DNA from: Pseudohongiella spirulinae
Lineage (GTDB): Bacteria; Pseudomonadota; Gammaproteobacteria; Pseudomonadales; Pseudohongiellaceae
Direction: 5' to 3'
Assembly: GCF_001444425.1 (NCBI RefSeq)
Contig: NZ_CP013189.1
Coordinates: 2,418,001 to 2,482,000, forward strand
DNA length: 64,000 nucleotides
Shown here: positions 36,000 to 45,014 of the stretch, in pieces
Position numbering within the stretch: the first letter of the stretch is position 1
Layout: each line of letters begins with the position of its first letter
Notes under the pieces: model-generated
Told to the model about the DNA's origin: nothing
What the model saw: the letters and a program-made list of their open reading frames with translations, nothing else
The model's database searches: none
Translations under genes and position numbers: made by a program

Positions 36000-36784
36000 T
36001 GCACGCTTTCAGCAACTGACTCAATCTGTTGTTGCAGGCGCTGCAGTGCCTGATTGGACTGCAATCGATAGGCATCAATGGCTTCAATCGCCTCTTCAAC
36101 CCGCTGTAGGCGCTCGTTCATGCCGCCGGAGACATTCTCTGCCGTGCTGATGGTCGCCTGCAGGTTAACCAGCTCCTGGGCCACGCCACGCAGGTTCTGG
36201 ACCTGCGAGTCGAGCGTAGTCAGGCGCTCAGCTACCTGCTCTGATTCATTGCGAAGAGCCACCACATCGCGCTGTGTGCCTTCGGCCATGTTGCTGGCCT
36301 GGACCAGGCGCACGTTGGTTTCTTCGATGGTCGTCTGGTTTTCCTGAGAGCGGGTTTCAACATTGGCAACCCGACCGGTCAAATCCGTGACATCACGATT
36401 GGTGGCGTTGCGCGCGGCCCAGAGTTTGTCGATTTCGGAAAAATTGAAGTCCAGGCGCTCGATGATATTACCGGTGGTTTCCTCGGCGCTGTCGCCGACC
36501 AGTGCCAGTCGATCCTCCAGATCCAGCAGACGCAGATTGGCCTGTTGCAGTTGCCGCAGGTTCTCCTCATAGACGGTGTACCCGACATAGGCACCGGCGG
36601 CGATAGCCAGTGTCAACACACCCAGCATGATGCGCACCGGCCAGGTACTGACCTTTACCTGTTCAGCGTAGCTGACCGGCTTTACCAGATCAGGTTGACG
36701 ACGGGCCTGCTGACGCGACGCTACCTCATCCTTCGGCACCGACATCGAAGGAATATCATCACCAAGATCGTCATTATCACGCAT
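35996..36784 (-). CDS. Membrane-anchored coiled-coil protein, unknown function
   Basis: The 262-residue protein has a charged N-terminal cytoplasmic tail of about 50 residues and one membrane helix (VRIMLGVLTLAIAAGAYVGYTVYEE). Long coiled-coil segments rich in Leu, Glu, Gln and Val follow to the C-terminus (e.g. NIIERLDFNFSEIDKLWAARN, RLQRVEEAIEAI). The layout is that of a single-pass inner-membrane protein with a periplasmic coiled coil. I do not recognise a named family. It starts with ATG, and its stop lies within the tRNA-Leu promoter. Confidence 0.7.
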   Translation of the reverse strand: MRDNDDLGDDIPSMSVPKDEVASRQQARRQPDLVKPVSYAEQVKVSTWPVRIMLGVLTLAIAAGAYVGYTVYEENLRQLQQANLRLLDLEDRLALVGDSAEETTGNIIERLDFNFSEIDKLWAARNATNRDVTDLTGRVANVETRSQENQTTIEETNVRLVQASNMAEGTQRDVVALRNESEQVAERLTTLDSQVQNLRGVAQELVNLQATISTAENVSGGMNERLQRVEEAIEAIDAYRLQSNQALQRLQQQIESVAESVQ

Positions 36785-36870
36785 TACTCAGGTCCTCAAA
36801 TCAGTCTGAACGGCTATTGTAGTCGTAATTACTGGCTGTCGGCAAAGGGCCTTGCATGGCAGGTGCCGCC

Positions 36871-36899
36871 TTGAATCAATACCCGTTGTGATTTATGCT
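36871..36899 (+). promoter_or_regulatory. Candidate sigma-70 promoter of sodB
   Basis: TTGAAT (36871-36876) and TATGCT (36894-36899) are separated by 17 bp and lie about 62 bp upstream of the sodB start codon. Each hexamer matches the consensus at four of six positions. Confidence 0.5.
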
Positions 36900-36961
36900 G
36901 AACGCCCTTTGATTCTGATCAATAAAAGAATTTTTCCACTCAGACAAATACCGAGGATGTT

Positions 36962-37549
36962 ATGAAATTAGAACTGCCAGAATTGCCTTATGCAGCCAAT
37001 GCGCTGGAGCCACACATGTCGGCAGAGACCTTCAGCTTCCACCACGGCAAGCACCACAACGCCTATGTCGTGAAAGGCAACGAACTGCTGGCGGATGCCG
37101 GCATTGACGCTGACAACCTGGAAGATCTGGTGCGCGAATCAGCCAAGGTGGGCGGCCCGCTGTTTAACAACGTGGCACAGGTCTTCAACCACAACTTCTT
37201 CTGGAAGAGCATGAAGCCAAACGGTGGCGGTGCGCCAACCGGTGCGATCGCCGACAAGATCAATGCCGACTTCGGCAGCTATGACAACTTCAAGAAAGAG
37301 TTTGTTAATGGCGGTGTTGGCCAGTTCGGCAGCGGTTGGGTGTGGCTGGTCCTGGACGGTGGCAAGCTGAAGATTGCCAAAACACCGAATGCCGAGTGCC
37401 CGCTGACCACCAGCGCCAAGCCGATTCTGGTCTGCGACGTCTGGGAACATGCCTACTACCTGGACTACCAGAACCGTCGTCCGGACTTCCTGACCAGCTT
37501 CCTGGATAACTTGGTCAACTGGGATTTTGCCAACGAAAATCTGGCGTAA
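36962..37549 (+). CDS. sodB: Superoxide dismutase [Fe]
   Basis: This is a 195-residue iron superoxide dismutase. The metal ligands are in ETFSFHHGKHHNAYV, AQVFNHNFFWKSM and CDVWEHAYYLDYQNRR. The Ala/Gln pattern and NHNFFWKSMKPNGGG are those of SodB, not SodA. It converts superoxide to peroxide and oxygen in the cytoplasm. It has no signal peptide and stands as a single gene between a coiled-coil gene (divergent) and a DUF3667 gene (convergent). Confidence 0.95.
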   Translation: MKLELPELPYAANALEPHMSAETFSFHHGKHHNAYVVKGNELLADAGIDADNLEDLVRESAKVGGPLFNNVAQVFNHNFFWKSMKPNGGGAPTGAIADKINADFGSYDNFKKEFVNGGVGQFGSGWVWLVLDGGKLKIAKTPNAECPLTTSAKPILVCDVWEHAYYLDYQNRRPDFLTSFLDNLVNWDFANENLA

Positions 37550-37587
37550 ATCCGTGCCCGGCAGCGTTGTGCTGATTTTGTCTCTGG

Positions 37588-38823
37588 TTACAGACTGACA
37601 AGACTGATCAGCGCCGCTGCCAGCAGGGCAAAAACCACCAGAAAAATGTACACAATTCCCACCGCACAGTACTTCAACAGCGTCATTATCCAGCCCTGTT
37701 CATACATTCTGCGTTGCATCAGCAAAAGATAGAGCGGAATCCACCAGATCGCCAGCCAGTAAAGGGTATTAAAACCGCTGTTAAGAATACTACCATCCGC
37801 TGTCCAACCCTGTAGTGTAAACAGCAGCAAGGCTATCAGCATGGCCAGAAACAGAAAGCTGTGGCTGTGCAAAGCCACCACAAAATGTTCCATGTAGATC
37901 CGTCCAGAGAACAGATAAAAACCCTTCAGCAGCAGGGCAAATACCGGCATCATGAAAAATAACACAATGGGCAGCAGACTCAGCATGGACTCCACCAACT
38001 GACGGGGGTCGTCGCTGACCTGCTCAAGATTCTGCACACCCTGTTCCATCCAGGAATTGATCAGCTCATTACCTCTGTCTGGCAGCCAGGACACTTGCAC
38101 CGGATTGTCAGTCGGACTCCAGGAAACACCGTCAATAACAATACCGCCATCAGCATCTGTGTCCTCGACAGCCTCTGACTGTTCAGGCATACCCGGAGTT
38201 GATTCAGCCAGCCCGCTTAGCTCTGACACTCCGGACGACTGCTCCAGCTCCGCGAGCCTTCTATCAGCAGCCTGATTGATGGCAGACCTTGCCGCTTCCA
38301 GGGTGCGGACTGTTAAATCATTGGCAGTCGATTGCTCATCGTTCAAAAGATCAGTGATAGTCTGCTCTACTTCAAGTAGCCGTCGATCCCGTTCCGCGAT
38401 CACCCGTTCTGGCGTATCGAGCTGGACGAACTGCTCAATCCCGGCACTGGTATCCAGTGTCATGATACGGTCCGGGACTGCGAACAACTGGAGAATCAGA
38501 AAACTGACAACACTTAACACGAAGAACAGGCGAAATGGCAGTACATACCGGGCACGTTTGCCGACTATGTAATCGCGAGTAATCTTTCCGGGACGAAAAT
38601 AGAGTGGTACCAGGGTACGCCAGATCCGGTTGTCATACTCAAACACGGTATCCATGATATCCATAAATACCGACCCAAAATGACGAACCTGACTTTTTGC
38701 CTTCTGCCCACAGTGGTGGCACCACTGTCCCTGCAACGGAGTACGACAGTTAAGGCAGTGCTCTGGCAGATCGCTGGTGTTGGTACCCATGTGAGTGTAT
38801 CCGGCTTTATTTTTATTAGTCAT
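37588..38823 (-). CDS. DUF3667-type zinc-ribbon membrane protein with coiled-coil insert
   Basis: This protein of about 411 residues has an N-terminal zinc ribbon (HCLNCRTPLQGQWCHHCGQK, two CxxC pairs). The DUF3667 core follows (FMDIMDTVFEYDNRIWRTL, LYFRPGKITRDYIVGKRARYVLPFRLFF), then a membrane helix, a predicted coiled-coil or acidic region of about 140 residues, and four further helices at the C-terminus. The function of the family is unknown. The start could be the ATG at 38823 or the one at 38790. Neither has a strong ribosome site. Confidence 0.75.
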   Translation of the reverse strand: MTNKNKAGYTHMGTNTSDLPEHCLNCRTPLQGQWCHHCGQKAKSQVRHFGSVFMDIMDTVFEYDNRIWRTLVPLYFRPGKITRDYIVGKRARYVLPFRLFFVLSVVSFLILQLFAVPDRIMTLDTSAGIEQFVQLDTPERVIAERDRRLLEVEQTITDLLNDEQSTANDLTVRTLEAARSAINQAADRRLAELEQSSGVSELSGLAESTPGMPEQSEAVEDTDADGGIVIDGVSWSPTDNPVQVSWLPDRGNELINSWMEQGVQNLEQVSDDPRQLVESMLSLLPIVLFFMMPVFALLLKGFYLFSGRIYMEHFVVALHSHSFLFLAMLIALLLFTLQGWTADGSILNSGFNTLYWLAIWWIPLYLLLMQRRMYEQGWIMTLLKYCAVGIVYIFLVVFALLAAALISLVSL

Positions 38824-38982
38824 CAATCTGACGCTGATACGAAGCCTAATGCAACAATCCGGTGCAAGCAACTGTCAGCCGACCTGCGAGCCTCCGATGT
38901 GGCAATCATTAAAGCTATCCGGCAAACGGCCGCTACAGACAGCAGAGATGTGCCATTTACGTTCACCCAACACAGGTCTGCT

Positions 38983-39792
38983 ATGAATCCGTCCACCATC
39001 ATTGGCATGCTGTCCAGTATCGCGCTGCTGGGCAGTGTGCTGTTCTTTTCAGCCGAGTCCGATGCCAGTTTTCTGAATCTGCCCGGACTTGCCATCGTCA
39101 TCACCGGCACCATGGCGGCCACGTTCATCAGCTATCCCATGAAGGAAGTGGTGCGAGTATTCAAGCTGGTAGCATTGGTCTTTCAGCGTGAAAACACCTA
39201 CACCCGTGATGACATCAAGGAAATGGTGCAGGTCTCAAGACTGTGGTTTCAGGGCAATATCAAGGATGTAGACGATGCCCTGGTAAAAATCAAAAACCCG
39301 TTTTTGCGTAATGGCATCCAACTGGTCATTGCCAATACAGACGAACAGGAGATCATTGACACCCTGCGCTGGCGTATCGCGCGCGTGAAAGCCCGCGAAC
39401 GCGCCGAGGCGCATATATTCCGCACCATGTCGACCTATGCAGCCGCCTTTGGCATGATCGGCACCCTGGTCGGCCTGGTAAACATGCTGGCGGTCATGGA
39501 CTCTGGCAGCCTGGATCTGATTGGTCCACAGATGGCCGTGGCGCTGTTGACGACGTTCTACGGCATTCTGCTGGGCAATGTATTTTTTCAGCCCATAGCA
39601 GTAAAGCTGGAAAGACGCACGGAAGAGCGCCTCATCGCGATGAACATGGTGCTAGAGGGTGTTGCCATGATGAGCAAGCGTCGCCCGCCATCATTTATCG
39701 AAGATACACTCAAGTCCTTTGCCGCAACTTATGAAGACGAAATCCGCGACAAGGGTATGCCACCGCTGAGGCCTGCTCCCCGTGGAAAATAG
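38983..39792 (+). CDS. motA: MotA/PomA-type stator subunit
   Basis: This 269-residue inner-membrane protein has four helices and the MotA signature in the cytoplasmic loop and helix 3 (ARERAEAHIFRTMSTYAAAFGMIGTLVGLVNML). It forms an ion channel with MotB that drives flagellar rotation. The frame is open upstream to 38680, but the ATG at 38983 begins the first membrane helix (TIIGMLSSIALLGSVLFF). The motB gene overlaps its 3' end by 11 bp. No other flagellar gene is in the window. The PomA-like N-terminus suggests Na+ coupling, but this is not proved. Confidence 0.88.
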   Translation: MNPSTIIGMLSSIALLGSVLFFSAESDASFLNLPGLAIVITGTMAATFISYPMKEVVRVFKLVALVFQRENTYTRDDIKEMVQVSRLWFQGNIKDVDDALVKIKNPFLRNGIQLVIANTDEQEIIDTLRWRIARVKARERAEAHIFRTMSTYAAAFGMIGTLVGLVNMLAVMDSGSLDLIGPQMAVALLTTFYGILLGNVFFQPIAVKLERRTEERLIAMNMVLEGVAMMSKRRPPSFIEDTLKSFAATYEDEIRDKGMPPLRPAPRGK

Positions 39793-40588
39793 CCGCTACT
39801 CAGTTACTCAGGTCGGCGACGATGACAGCCCCCCCGAGGCCGATAACTCCTGGATGCTCAGCTATCTGGATGTTCTGACACTCCTGATCGCTTTTTTTGT
39901 GCTGCTGCTGGCCATGTCCGAACCTAAAATCGCAGAAGAGGAAATTCTACAGTCCATGGTTTCTGCCACTGGCGGCGCAGACTCAGACGATCCGACTTCA
40001 AGTCTGACTCCAAGCGCCGGACCAGATGGAGTGCTTGGCGGGGGCATTGGTGTTCTGCCGGAATACAATGCAGTGATTGCAGGAGATGACGGGGACAGCA
40101 GTCCGGACGCCGAGGCCGGCGGCTCTGTAGACGAAGACAACAACGAGAATGAGGAACGCTTTGGCGAGCTGGAAGATAGTCTTAACTCTCTTGCCTTGCA
40201 GGGCGTAGATGCCGAAATCGGACGAGAAGGACTGACCCTGCGAATTGCCGACAACCTGTTGTTTGCCAGCGGAGAATCTGAACTGCGCTATGACGGCATG
40301 ATACTAATCAGCCAACTACGTGAAGTGCTGGAAAGTTTTGAAGGAGAAATTTCGGTTGAGGGGCACACTGACAGCATACCCATCAACACCATTCAATTTC
40401 CGTCAAACTGGGAGCTGTCCAGCGCGCGTGCCATTTCAGTGCTACGCTTTCTGGAAGCCGACGGCATAGAAGCAGCACGCATGCGCGCGATCGGATATGC
40501 TGACACAAAACCCCTGCAAAGCAATAACAGTGCAGAAGGTCGTGCCGCGAACCGGCGTGTAGAGATTGTGCTGCGGGAGCCGGGTTAG
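39782..40588 (+). CDS. motB: MotB/PomB-type stator subunit with long acidic linker
   Basis: This is a 268-residue protein with one membrane helix carrying the ion-binding Asp (WMLSYLDVLTLLIAFFVLLLAMS). An unusually long linker rich in Asp, Glu, Gly and Ser follows (about 65-135), then a C-terminal OmpA peptidoglycan-binding domain (VEGHTDSIPI, SNWELSSARAISVLRFL, NRRVEIVL). The start is a GTG that overlaps motA by 11 bp. It anchors the stator to peptidoglycan. Confidence 0.87.
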   Translation: MENSRYSVTQVGDDDSPPEADNSWMLSYLDVLTLLIAFFVLLLAMSEPKIAEEEILQSMVSATGGADSDDPTSSLTPSAGPDGVLGGGIGVLPEYNAVIAGDDGDSSPDAEAGGSVDEDNNENEERFGELEDSLNSLALQGVDAEIGREGLTLRIADNLLFASGESELRYDGMILISQLREVLESFEGEISVEGHTDSIPINTIQFPSNWELSSARAISVLRFLEADGIEAARMRAIGYADTKPLQSNNSAEGRAANRRVEIVLREPG

Positions 40589-40600
40589 GTCACTCCAAAG

Positions 40601-40996
40601 TTAAACCGAACAAACCTTTGGTTCAAAAAATAACTCGCGCAACCGATCCGGCAATGTCATTGGATCAAAAGGTTTGGCTATTACGCCCAGCACACCGGCA
40701 CAGCGGTAAGAATCCATTTCATGCGACTGCACTTTCGCCGTCATAAAAACCACCGGGATATTTGCGACTGAGGGTATCGACTTCAGCAACTGCAGCGTGT
40801 CAGGCCCATCCATGCCGGGCATCATGACATCCAGTATAATCAGGTCTGGTTTAACTTCAGGGGCCAATTCAAGACATTGCTCACCTGATGCACAAATTGA
40901 GACCTCAAATCCACCGATCATCTCCAGTGAAATTCGTGCCACTTCACGAATGTCCGCTTCGTCCTCGACATACAGAATTTTCCTGAGCTCCGTCAC
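40601..40996 (-). CDS. Single-domain CheY-like response regulator
   Basis: This 131-residue receiver domain has an acidic triad in YVEDEADI, phospho-Asp in LILDVMMPGMDGPDTL and the conserved Lys in IAKPFDPMTLP. It has no output domain. It is the last gene of the signalling operon, 14 bp after the PAS kinase gene. It probably accepts phosphate from one of the kinases upstream and works by protein contact. Confidence 0.9.
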   Translation of the reverse strand: MTELRKILYVEDEADIREVARISLEMIGGFEVSICASGEQCLELAPEVKPDLIILDVMMPGMDGPDTLQLLKSIPSVANIPVVFMTAKVQSHEMDSYRCAGVLGVIAKPFDPMTLPDRLRELFFEPKVCSV

Positions 40997-41010
40997 CCGT
41001 CACCTCCATT

Positions 41011-42903
41011 TCATGATGATGTGATGTCTTCCATTAACTGCACCGGAAGCTCCACATAAAAAGTGGCACCCTTGCCTTCAATCGAATCAAAGCCCATAGA
41101 ACCCGACATCTGTTCAGCAAGCTCTCGGGAGATAGCCAGACCAAGCCCGGCTCCGCCATGGCTTTTCAGGTCACTGCTATCAGCCTGCGCAAACCGACTG
41201 AAAATACGCGAGTGAAACGCAGCGGGCACACCCGGGCCATAGTCCTGCACACTGACTCTGATCTTGCCGTCGCGGACAATCTGCTCGACCAGAACCGATG
41301 ATTGGCGGGGAGAAAATTTGATGGCATTCGATAGCAGATTACTCATTATCTGGGTAAAGCGCCGCTCGTCAACATCGACCAGTGCCTGGTCCCGACGACC
41401 AAGGACTATTTCCACATCTGCCTTCAATGCCAATGCGGCGCTGTCACTGACAGCACGTCCAACCAGTTCAGTGATTGACTCTCTACTTATCTGCATAGTC
41501 ATCCGGCCACTTGCCAGACTCTCAATATCTAACAGATCCTCTATCAAGTGTCCCAGGCGTTTACAATTATTTTGAGCTATATCAAGCAAATTTAATGCAT
41601 TAGCCTCAAGTCCGCCGGGCTGAGCAGCACTGATCAAACCCAATGATCCACAAATGGCCGTCAAGGGAGTACGCAGTTCATGACTCACGGTTGACACAAA
41701 CTCATTTTTTAATCGATCAACTTTTTTGCGCTCGCTGATATCCCGGACAGTGCCGATAAATACCGGCTGGTCATTTCGGCTGATTTCAGTGACCATCAAA
41801 TCAAGTGGGAACACTGTTCCGTTCTGATGGCGTCCCTGAACCTCTCGGCCTTTGCCAATGATCTTTTTATTGCCAGTCACCCGATAATTTTCCAGATAAC
41901 TATCATGCTCACCGTGATACGGCTCGGGCATTAACATACTTACATTGCGACCCAGAACTGCTTGCTCCGGGTAACCAAATATTCGCTCAGCAGAACGGTT
42001 GTATGAGAGCACCGAACCTTTTGCATCGATGGTTATAATGCCGTCAATAATATTATCCAGAATTGTCTGGGTATGAGTCTGTTGGTCTTGTGCGCGCCGC
42101 TCAAGCGCGTCCGAGACTGTACCCAGCGCTTTTCCGAGCATTGTAAATTCTTCCAGGTCATGCTTGATCAGCCTCTGCTCGGCGCTGCCGACCAGAGCAA
42201 GACGAGCCAGATGTCCTGAAAACCAGGAACTGATTGCTTTGGCCAGGATCATATTCACTATTATCATCACGATCAGCCAGGTCAGCCAGATAGCGAGATC
42301 AGATGTCGACGCTACGAAGGGAAAGTTGAGCAGTATGGCTGTGACTGGTATCGTCATGCTGAGCAATAACGAGAAGAAAATTACATCCGGAATACGCAGT
42401 CGATTCAGACGCAGACGCAACCGGCTGGGCCGGTGAAAACGCAGCAAGGTGTAAACAATCTCAGCCAGGAACGCATTCAGAACTCCGTTTACCGCATGTT
42501 TTAAGGCAACAATGGTTAGCAGTTCAGACGCGAGCAACCCGGTTACGCTCAACAGACCCCAGATAAGTGGCGCACCGAGCATCAGCCAATAAAACATGGC
42601 CGCCAACAACAAGGACGAACCGTAGCGACCAATAAAAAAATGGACTATGACTATCTCAAGCGGGTAGATCACAAATCCGAGTGGATGCTGCCAGACTATT
42701 ACTGTCATGGCCGACGCACAAAGAGCGACCAGAAGCCCTGCGGTGAAACCAAACAGCCGCAAGGCCAGCAGTGAGAAAGTCGATCCCAGCAGATATCTGA
42801 GTTCGCCGTCAAACAGCGTCAGGTGGTAATAGTTGCCCGATACCGCTAACAGGATAAGCAGGGCCACCAAAACAATCGACAGTTGACGCCCCGAAATGGT
42901 CAT
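41011..42903 (-). CDS. Membrane PAS histidine kinase
   Basis: This 630-residue kinase has an N-terminal block of about seven to eight membrane helices (about 1-230, MASE-like), a HAMP-like linker, a PAS/PAC domain (TILDNIIDGIITIDAKGSVLSYNRSAERIFGY to FIGTVRDISERKK), HisKA (STVSHELRTPLTAICG) and HATPase (SNLLSNAIKFSPRQ, DYGPGVP, GGAGLGLAISRELAEQM). It has no receiver domain, so it must signal to a separate regulator, probably the CheY-like gene next to it. I use the ATG at 42903. An ATG 45 bp earlier overlaps the upstream gene. Confidence 0.88.
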   Translation of the reverse strand: MTISGRQLSIVLVALLILLAVSGNYYHLTLFDGELRYLLGSTFSLLALRLFGFTAGLLVALCASAMTVIVWQHPLGFVIYPLEIVIVHFFIGRYGSSLLLAAMFYWLMLGAPLIWGLLSVTGLLASELLTIVALKHAVNGVLNAFLAEIVYTLLRFHRPSRLRLRLNRLRIPDVIFFSLLLSMTIPVTAILLNFPFVASTSDLAIWLTWLIVMIIVNMILAKAISSWFSGHLARLALVGSAEQRLIKHDLEEFTMLGKALGTVSDALERRAQDQQTHTQTILDNIIDGIITIDAKGSVLSYNRSAERIFGYPEQAVLGRNVSMLMPEPYHGEHDSYLENYRVTGNKKIIGKGREVQGRHQNGTVFPLDLMVTEISRNDQPVFIGTVRDISERKKVDRLKNEFVSTVSHELRTPLTAICGSLGLISAAQPGGLEANALNLLDIAQNNCKRLGHLIEDLLDIESLASGRMTMQISRESITELVGRAVSDSAALALKADVEIVLGRRDQALVDVDERRFTQIMSNLLSNAIKFSPRQSSVLVEQIVRDGKIRVSVQDYGPGVPAAFHSRIFSRFAQADSSDLKSHGGAGLGLAISRELAEQMSGSMGFDSIEGKGATFYVELPVQLMEDITSS

Positions 42904-42908
42904 TGTTT

Positions 42909-45014
42909 TTATTTTTCGCTCAATGGAACAGTAAAATAAAAATGACATTTACCGGGTACACTGTCAAAGCCTATTTCACCCTGCATCTGTTCCACCAGCT
43001 CCTTACTGATAGCCAGCCCCAATCCGGCACCCCCATGTTCCCGGCGACTGCCTATTTCCGCCTGTGAAAAGCGCTTGAAGATATGGGGCCTGAAGTTGTC
43101 AGGAACTCCGGGGCCATGGTCAGTCACACTGATTTTGCAATGACTGTCATGGACTGATGCTGTAACCGTAACCGGTTCATTGTGCGGAGAAAATTTAATT
43201 GCATTTGAGATCAGATTATTAATGACCTGATGGAAGCGCAGCTGATCAACACGCACAGCTTGACGCCCCAGTTCATTCCCGGCCAGGTTCAATACCAATT
43301 GCACCGCCCGATCCGCCATCGCCGGTTTGTTGTCTGCTACTGCCTGTTCCAGCAATGGGACTATCTGATAATCGGCGAGTTCCAGATTCACCTTTCCTTG
43401 CATCAGTCGTTCCGTATCCAACAGATCATCGATCAATAGCGCCAGTCGGCGACCGTTACGTGCTGCCATATCCAGCAACTTATCGACCGGTACACCAGCT
43501 GATTGTGACTGCATCAATGACAAAGCACCGTTTAGTGCCGTCAACGGAGTCTTAAGTTCATGGCTGACGTTAGCAATGAATTGATCCTTTACATTCTCCA
43601 GGCGCTTTCGGTCGGTAATATCGGACTCGATGGCAATAAATCCTTCCAGCTCCGAGGACTCATTCAGCAAAGGGTTGCAACTGATATGAACCCAATAGGG
43701 CCGACCGCTTTTATGATAATTGATCAATTCAACATCGAAGGGCTCGCGATCCTTTACGGCGCGCGCCATCTGATCAGCCACACGCCGGTCACTTTCTTCG
43801 CCCTGCAGAATTCGCCCCGGTGACAGGCCCTTTATTTCTTCCAGGGTATAGCCGGCAAGGCGACTGAAGCCCTCATTGATCCATCGTACACGACCGTCAA
43901 TGTCAGTAATGACTACTCCGTTGGTAGTCTGGCTGGCCACCTGTGACAGACGTAATATTTCCGACTGAATCTCGCGCTTCTGCTCACGGACCGCCGACGC
44001 CTGAACCAACTGAGCCAATGTAAACAACAGGGGCTGCAGAAACTGCACAGTATCTCGATCAAATGATCCTCGCCGGTTTCCCAGAACCAGCATAGTTACC
44101 GGTTTACCACCCAACATGACGGGGATGCCCAGATAGTTCCGGAGCTGCGGAAAGCCCCGCTCTCTCCAGAACGGACAGGGATCCTCTGCCACCTGATTAA
44201 CAATCATCGCCTGTCTGGAGACCAATGTTTGATAGAACAGCCTGTTCAGGTTCGGGATGGCCTGCCCATCAGGAAAAAAAACCTGACCCTCTGAGCTGAC
44301 GACGCGAACCGACAAAGCCATTGATTCGCGCCCATCACTGGCAGTGACATCACAAATCATGCCAAAATCGGCATCGATCAGCTGCAGAATGTCCTTAATC
44401 AAAGTGCCGAATGTCTTATTAAAATCGGCATAACGAATCTGTTGGGCCTGAATTCTGTTGATCACGGCACTAAGCCGATCCTGATCAAAGAGTCGATGGC
44501 GTAGTTCCCGCTCGCGAAGCAGCGCTATCTCATCAACAACACAGGCTGCCAGATCCTTGAGCGCGGTTATATCCTCAGCGGTGAATCGCCTTGGGGAGGT
44601 GCTGACAATGCTAAGCGTGCCAATGCTGTATTGGCCTTCCAGTACCAAGGGTGCGCCAGCATAAAACCTCAACCCGGGCGCACCCTTGACAGCCGCCATG
44701 TCAGCAAACCTGGTGTCTTTGCACAAATCTTCACAAATCAGCATCTGTTTATCGAGTATGGCATGAGCACAAATCGACTCAGAGCGTGGCAACTCCACAA
44801 CCCCATCAATATCACCCGATTTAAACCACTGGCGATCTTGATCAACAAGCGACACAAATGCATACGGGACGCAAAAAAGTTGACGTGCCAGCCGGGTCAA
44901 TCGATCAAAGCGTTCCTCAGGCTCGCTATCCAGCAAACACGTAGCATGCAGGGCGCGAAGCCGTTCTGTCTCATTACCCGGAAGAGGCGCCTGCATGGAT
45001 TCAGGGCTCCGCAA
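42909..45014 (-). CDS. GAF-GAF-PAS histidine kinase, soluble
   Basis: The 701-residue soluble kinase has a first GAF domain (about 25-170; FDRLTRLARQLFCVPYAFVSLVDQDRQWFKS), a second GAF domain (about 200-345), and PAS/PAC (about 355-470; NGVVITDIDGRVRWINEGFSRLAGY). HisKA (ANVSHELKTPLTALNG) and HATPase (NNLISNAIKFSPHN, DHGPGVPDNF, GGAGLGLAISKELVEQM) follow. There are no membrane helices. Its start overlaps the end of the HD-GYP gene by 14 bp. GAF ligands are unknown. Confidence 0.9.
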   Translation of the reverse strand: MRSPESMQAPLPGNETERLRALHATCLLDSEPEERFDRLTRLARQLFCVPYAFVSLVDQDRQWFKSGDIDGVVELPRSESICAHAILDKQMLICEDLCKDTRFADMAAVKGAPGLRFYAGAPLVLEGQYSIGTLSIVSTSPRRFTAEDITALKDLAACVVDEIALLRERELRHRLFDQDRLSAVINRIQAQQIRYADFNKTFGTLIKDILQLIDADFGMICDVTASDGRESMALSVRVVSSEGQVFFPDGQAIPNLNRLFYQTLVSRQAMIVNQVAEDPCPFWRERGFPQLRNYLGIPVMLGGKPVTMLVLGNRRGSFDRDTVQFLQPLLFTLAQLVQASAVREQKREIQSEILRLSQVASQTTNGVVITDIDGRVRWINEGFSRLAGYTLEEIKGLSPGRILQGEESDRRVADQMARAVKDREPFDVELINYHKSGRPYWVHISCNPLLNESSELEGFIAIESDITDRKRLENVKDQFIANVSHELKTPLTALNGALSLMQSQSAGVPVDKLLDMAARNGRRLALLIDDLLDTERLMQGKVNLELADYQIVPLLEQAVADNKPAMADRAVQLVLNLAGNELGRQAVRVDQLRFHQVINNLISNAIKFSPHNEPVTVTASVHDSHCKISVTDHGPGVPDNFRPHIFKRFSQAEIGSRREHGGAGLGLAISKELVEQMQGEIGFDSVPGKCHFYFTVPLSEK

